From contig JABIRP010000106.1 of the NCBI GenBank assembly GCA_018699735.1, positions 1 to 52,390 of the forward strand: a stretch of DNA of 52,390 nt, written 5' to 3'. Within the stretch, counting starts at the first letter, position 1. The number at the start of each line of letters is the position of its first letter. The notes below the pieces were generated by a model. That model was not told the origin of the DNA, ran no database searches, and saw only the letters and a list, made by a program, of their open reading frames with translations. The position numbers and the translations under genes are program-made. This stretch comes from Rhodospirillaceae bacterium (GTDB lineage: Bacteria; Pseudomonadota; Alphaproteobacteria; Thalassobaculales; Thalassobaculaceae). Of the stretch, positions 51,085 to 52,390 are shown piece after piece.

Positions 51085-52390
51085 TTGGACAGGCGAAACT
51101 GGGAAGATATCAAGCGGGCACTGACCGGTGGCCGGTTTGATGACCGACTGCCGGAGCGGGTTCGGGCGTCAATCCATGAACGCGAGGTTTCGAGTGAAAT
51201 TCTGATCGGTTGGGTGCAACTCGCGGTGGTTATATCCTGGACGGTTTTGTACACCATCTCGCCCAAGACTTTCACCGAAGAGGCCGAATTTGCGCCGATC
51301 CCCTGGGTTCTCAGCGCCTATTTTGCATTTACCCTGCTTCGGCTTTACCTAGCTTATCGCCGGTTCTTGCCGCGCTGGTTCCTGGCACTTTCGGTGGTGT
51401 CTGACATGGCACTGCTGCTGGTTACGATCTGGAGTTTCCATTTGCAGTATATGCAGCCGGCATCCTTTTATCTGAAGGCGCCGACCTTGCTTTACGTATT
51501 TATATTCATCGCGTTGCGGTCCCTTCGGTTCGAGGCCGGATATGTGATCCTCGCTGGCGGTGTCGGTGCGCTCGGCTGGTTGGCGATGGTGGCTTACGCG
51601 ATTGGGGTTGATCCCGTCGACACGATGATCACCCGCGACTATGTCCAATATTTGACCTCGAATTCGGTGTTGTTGGGGGCGGAATTTGACAAGGTCATAT
51701 CGATCCTGATGGTTACGGCTATCCTGGCGACATCCCTTATCCGAGCCCGCCAACTTCTGGTTCGGGCGGTTACCGAGGGCATGGCTGCCGAGGACCTGTC
51801 TCGGTTTTTTGCTCCAGATGTGGCACGGCGCATTACAGACTCGGAAACCGAAATAGCTGCCGGGCGGGGTGAATTCCGAGATGCGACGATCGTGTATGTC
51901 GATATTCGGGACTTCACACGGCTTTCCGCTAGCCTGCCGCCAGATCGCGTGATGGGCCTACTAGCCTCCTATGAAGCCGTGGTCGTGCCAATCGTCCAAC
52001 GTCATGACGGCGATATCGACAAATTTCTCGGCGACGGCATCATGGCGACATTTGGCGCAACCCGGCCGGATGACAAGCACGCCGTCAAGGCTCTGGACGC
52101 GGTGGCGGAGATCATTGTCGAGACAAAGCGTTGGACTGAGGCGAGGGCAGCGAGCGGAGATCCAATGCTGCGGGTCTGCGCGGCCGCAAGTGCCGGGACC
52201 ATTCTATTCGGCGCGGTCGGAGACGGCACCCGGCTCGAATATACCGTTATTGGCGCTGCGGTTAACTTGTCGGCGAAGCTCGAAAAGCACACTAAAATAG
52301 AGCATGTCCGTGCGCTTTGCGATTTGGCAACGTTTGATTTGGCGCGTGCTCAAGGCAGTGAGTTGGAGATTGTTGAGCGTCGTGATGCTC
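51085..52390 (+). CDS. Membrane class III adenylate/guanylate cyclase (3' end outside the window)
   Basis: From TTG 51085 (GAGGG about 9 nt upstream; stop TAG at 51070) 435 codons are visible. About six hydrophobic segments lie in residues 30-230 (for example LIGWVQLAVVISWTVLYTI). The cyclase domain follows, with metal ligands Asp273 (VYVDIRDFT) and Asp317 (DKFLGDGIMATFG), and GDGTRLEYTVIGAAVNLSAKLEKH. In the last motif the transition-state Arg of many cyclases is Lys398, a change seen in some alphaproteobacterial relatives. It would make cAMP at the inner membrane. The end is not visible. Confidence 0.92.
   Translation, partial: MDRRNWEDIKRALTGGRFDDRLPERVRASIHEREVSSEILIGWVQLAVVISWTVLYTISPKTFTEEAEFAPIPWVLSAYFAFTLLRLYLAYRRFLPRWFLALSVVSDMALLLVTIWSFHLQYMQPASFYLKAPTLLYVFIFIALRSLRFEAGYVILAGGVGALGWLAMVAYAIGVDPVDTMITRDYVQYLTSNSVLLGAEFDKVISILMVTAILATSLIRARQLLVRAVTEGMAAEDLSRFFAPDVARRITDSETEIAAGRGEFRDATIVYVDIRDFTRLSASLPPDRVMGLLASYEAVVVPIVQRHDGDIDKFLGDGIMATFGATRPDDKHAVKALDAVAEIIVETKRWTEARAASGDPMLRVCAAASAGTILFGAVGDGTRLEYTVIGAAVNLSAKLEKHTKIEHVRALCDLATFDLARAQGSELEIVERRDA

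Overview
The window is a gene-dense stretch of an alphaproteobacterial chromosome, most likely from a Rhodospirillales-like Gram-negative. This rests on the order of recognisable genes (hslVU/his, Tim44-mltA-smr, secB/dnaQ/coaE/maf/ppsR, hemE-hemH-hemJ-rho, mnmE-mnmG-rsmG-parA-parB, holA-lptE-leuS) and on paired outer-membrane porins. The species cannot be named from sequence alone. I saw no rRNA, tRNA, CRISPR array, insertion sequence or phage gene.

Layout. 1-1037: hslV and the start of hslU (minus). 1244-5332: hisB-hisH-GNAT-hisA-hisF-hisE-HIT operon (plus), mostly with overlapping start and stop codons. 5333-6954: AT-rich gap and a pentapeptide-repeat protein. 6970-12955: minus-strand run Tim44-mltA-lutA-lutB-lutC-smr-XRE. 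13123-14831: fxsA, a histidine phosphatase and secB (plus). 14847-17741: ppsR-maf-coaE-dnaQ (minus). 17616-18017: intergenic candidate replication origin, with ppsR and hemE diverging from it as at the Caulobacter origin. 18018-22026: hemE-hemH-hemJ and rho. 22110-26431: quinone reductase, dienelactone hydrolase, O6-alkylguanine transferase and a DUF255 thioredoxin-fold protein (minus). 26544-32992: mnmE-mnmG-rsmG-parA-parB with three parS sites. 33024-37831: DUF3576 lipoprotein, leuS, lptE, holA (minus). 37844-43882: accessory envelope block (porin, TPR/2OG oxygenase, porin, two sulfotransferases). 43893-47244: yggS, L,D-transpeptidase, a hypothetical protein, ribA. 47354-52390: hydrolase, response regulator, metallo-beta-lactamase-fold protein, methyltransferase and the 5' part of a membrane adenylate cyclase.

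How the parts fit. The middle of the window looks like the origin and centromere of the chromosome: a hemE/ppsR origin candidate at about 17.8 kb and, 9-12 kb away, parAB with three parS palindromes. Plus-strand base composition supports this. A plus-strand gene left of the candidate (13141-13200) has 19 C and 13 G, while a minus-strand gene right of it (24421-24480) has 22 G and 10 C, so the skew changes sign independently of gene direction. Housekeeping blocks read away from the origin in both directions, and accessory genes (lutABC, the porin/sulfotransferase block) are inserted in otherwise familiar clusters.

Most noteworthy: ParB with a strongly acidic C-terminal tail of about 234 residues; three parS sites, one encoded inside rsmG and one in the leader of a neighbouring gene; in-frame 12- or 15-bp tandem repeats in six unrelated proteins; the porin-hydroxylase-porin-sulfotransferase block with stacked dyads upstream; and a ppsR gene without a usual start codon near its conserved domain.
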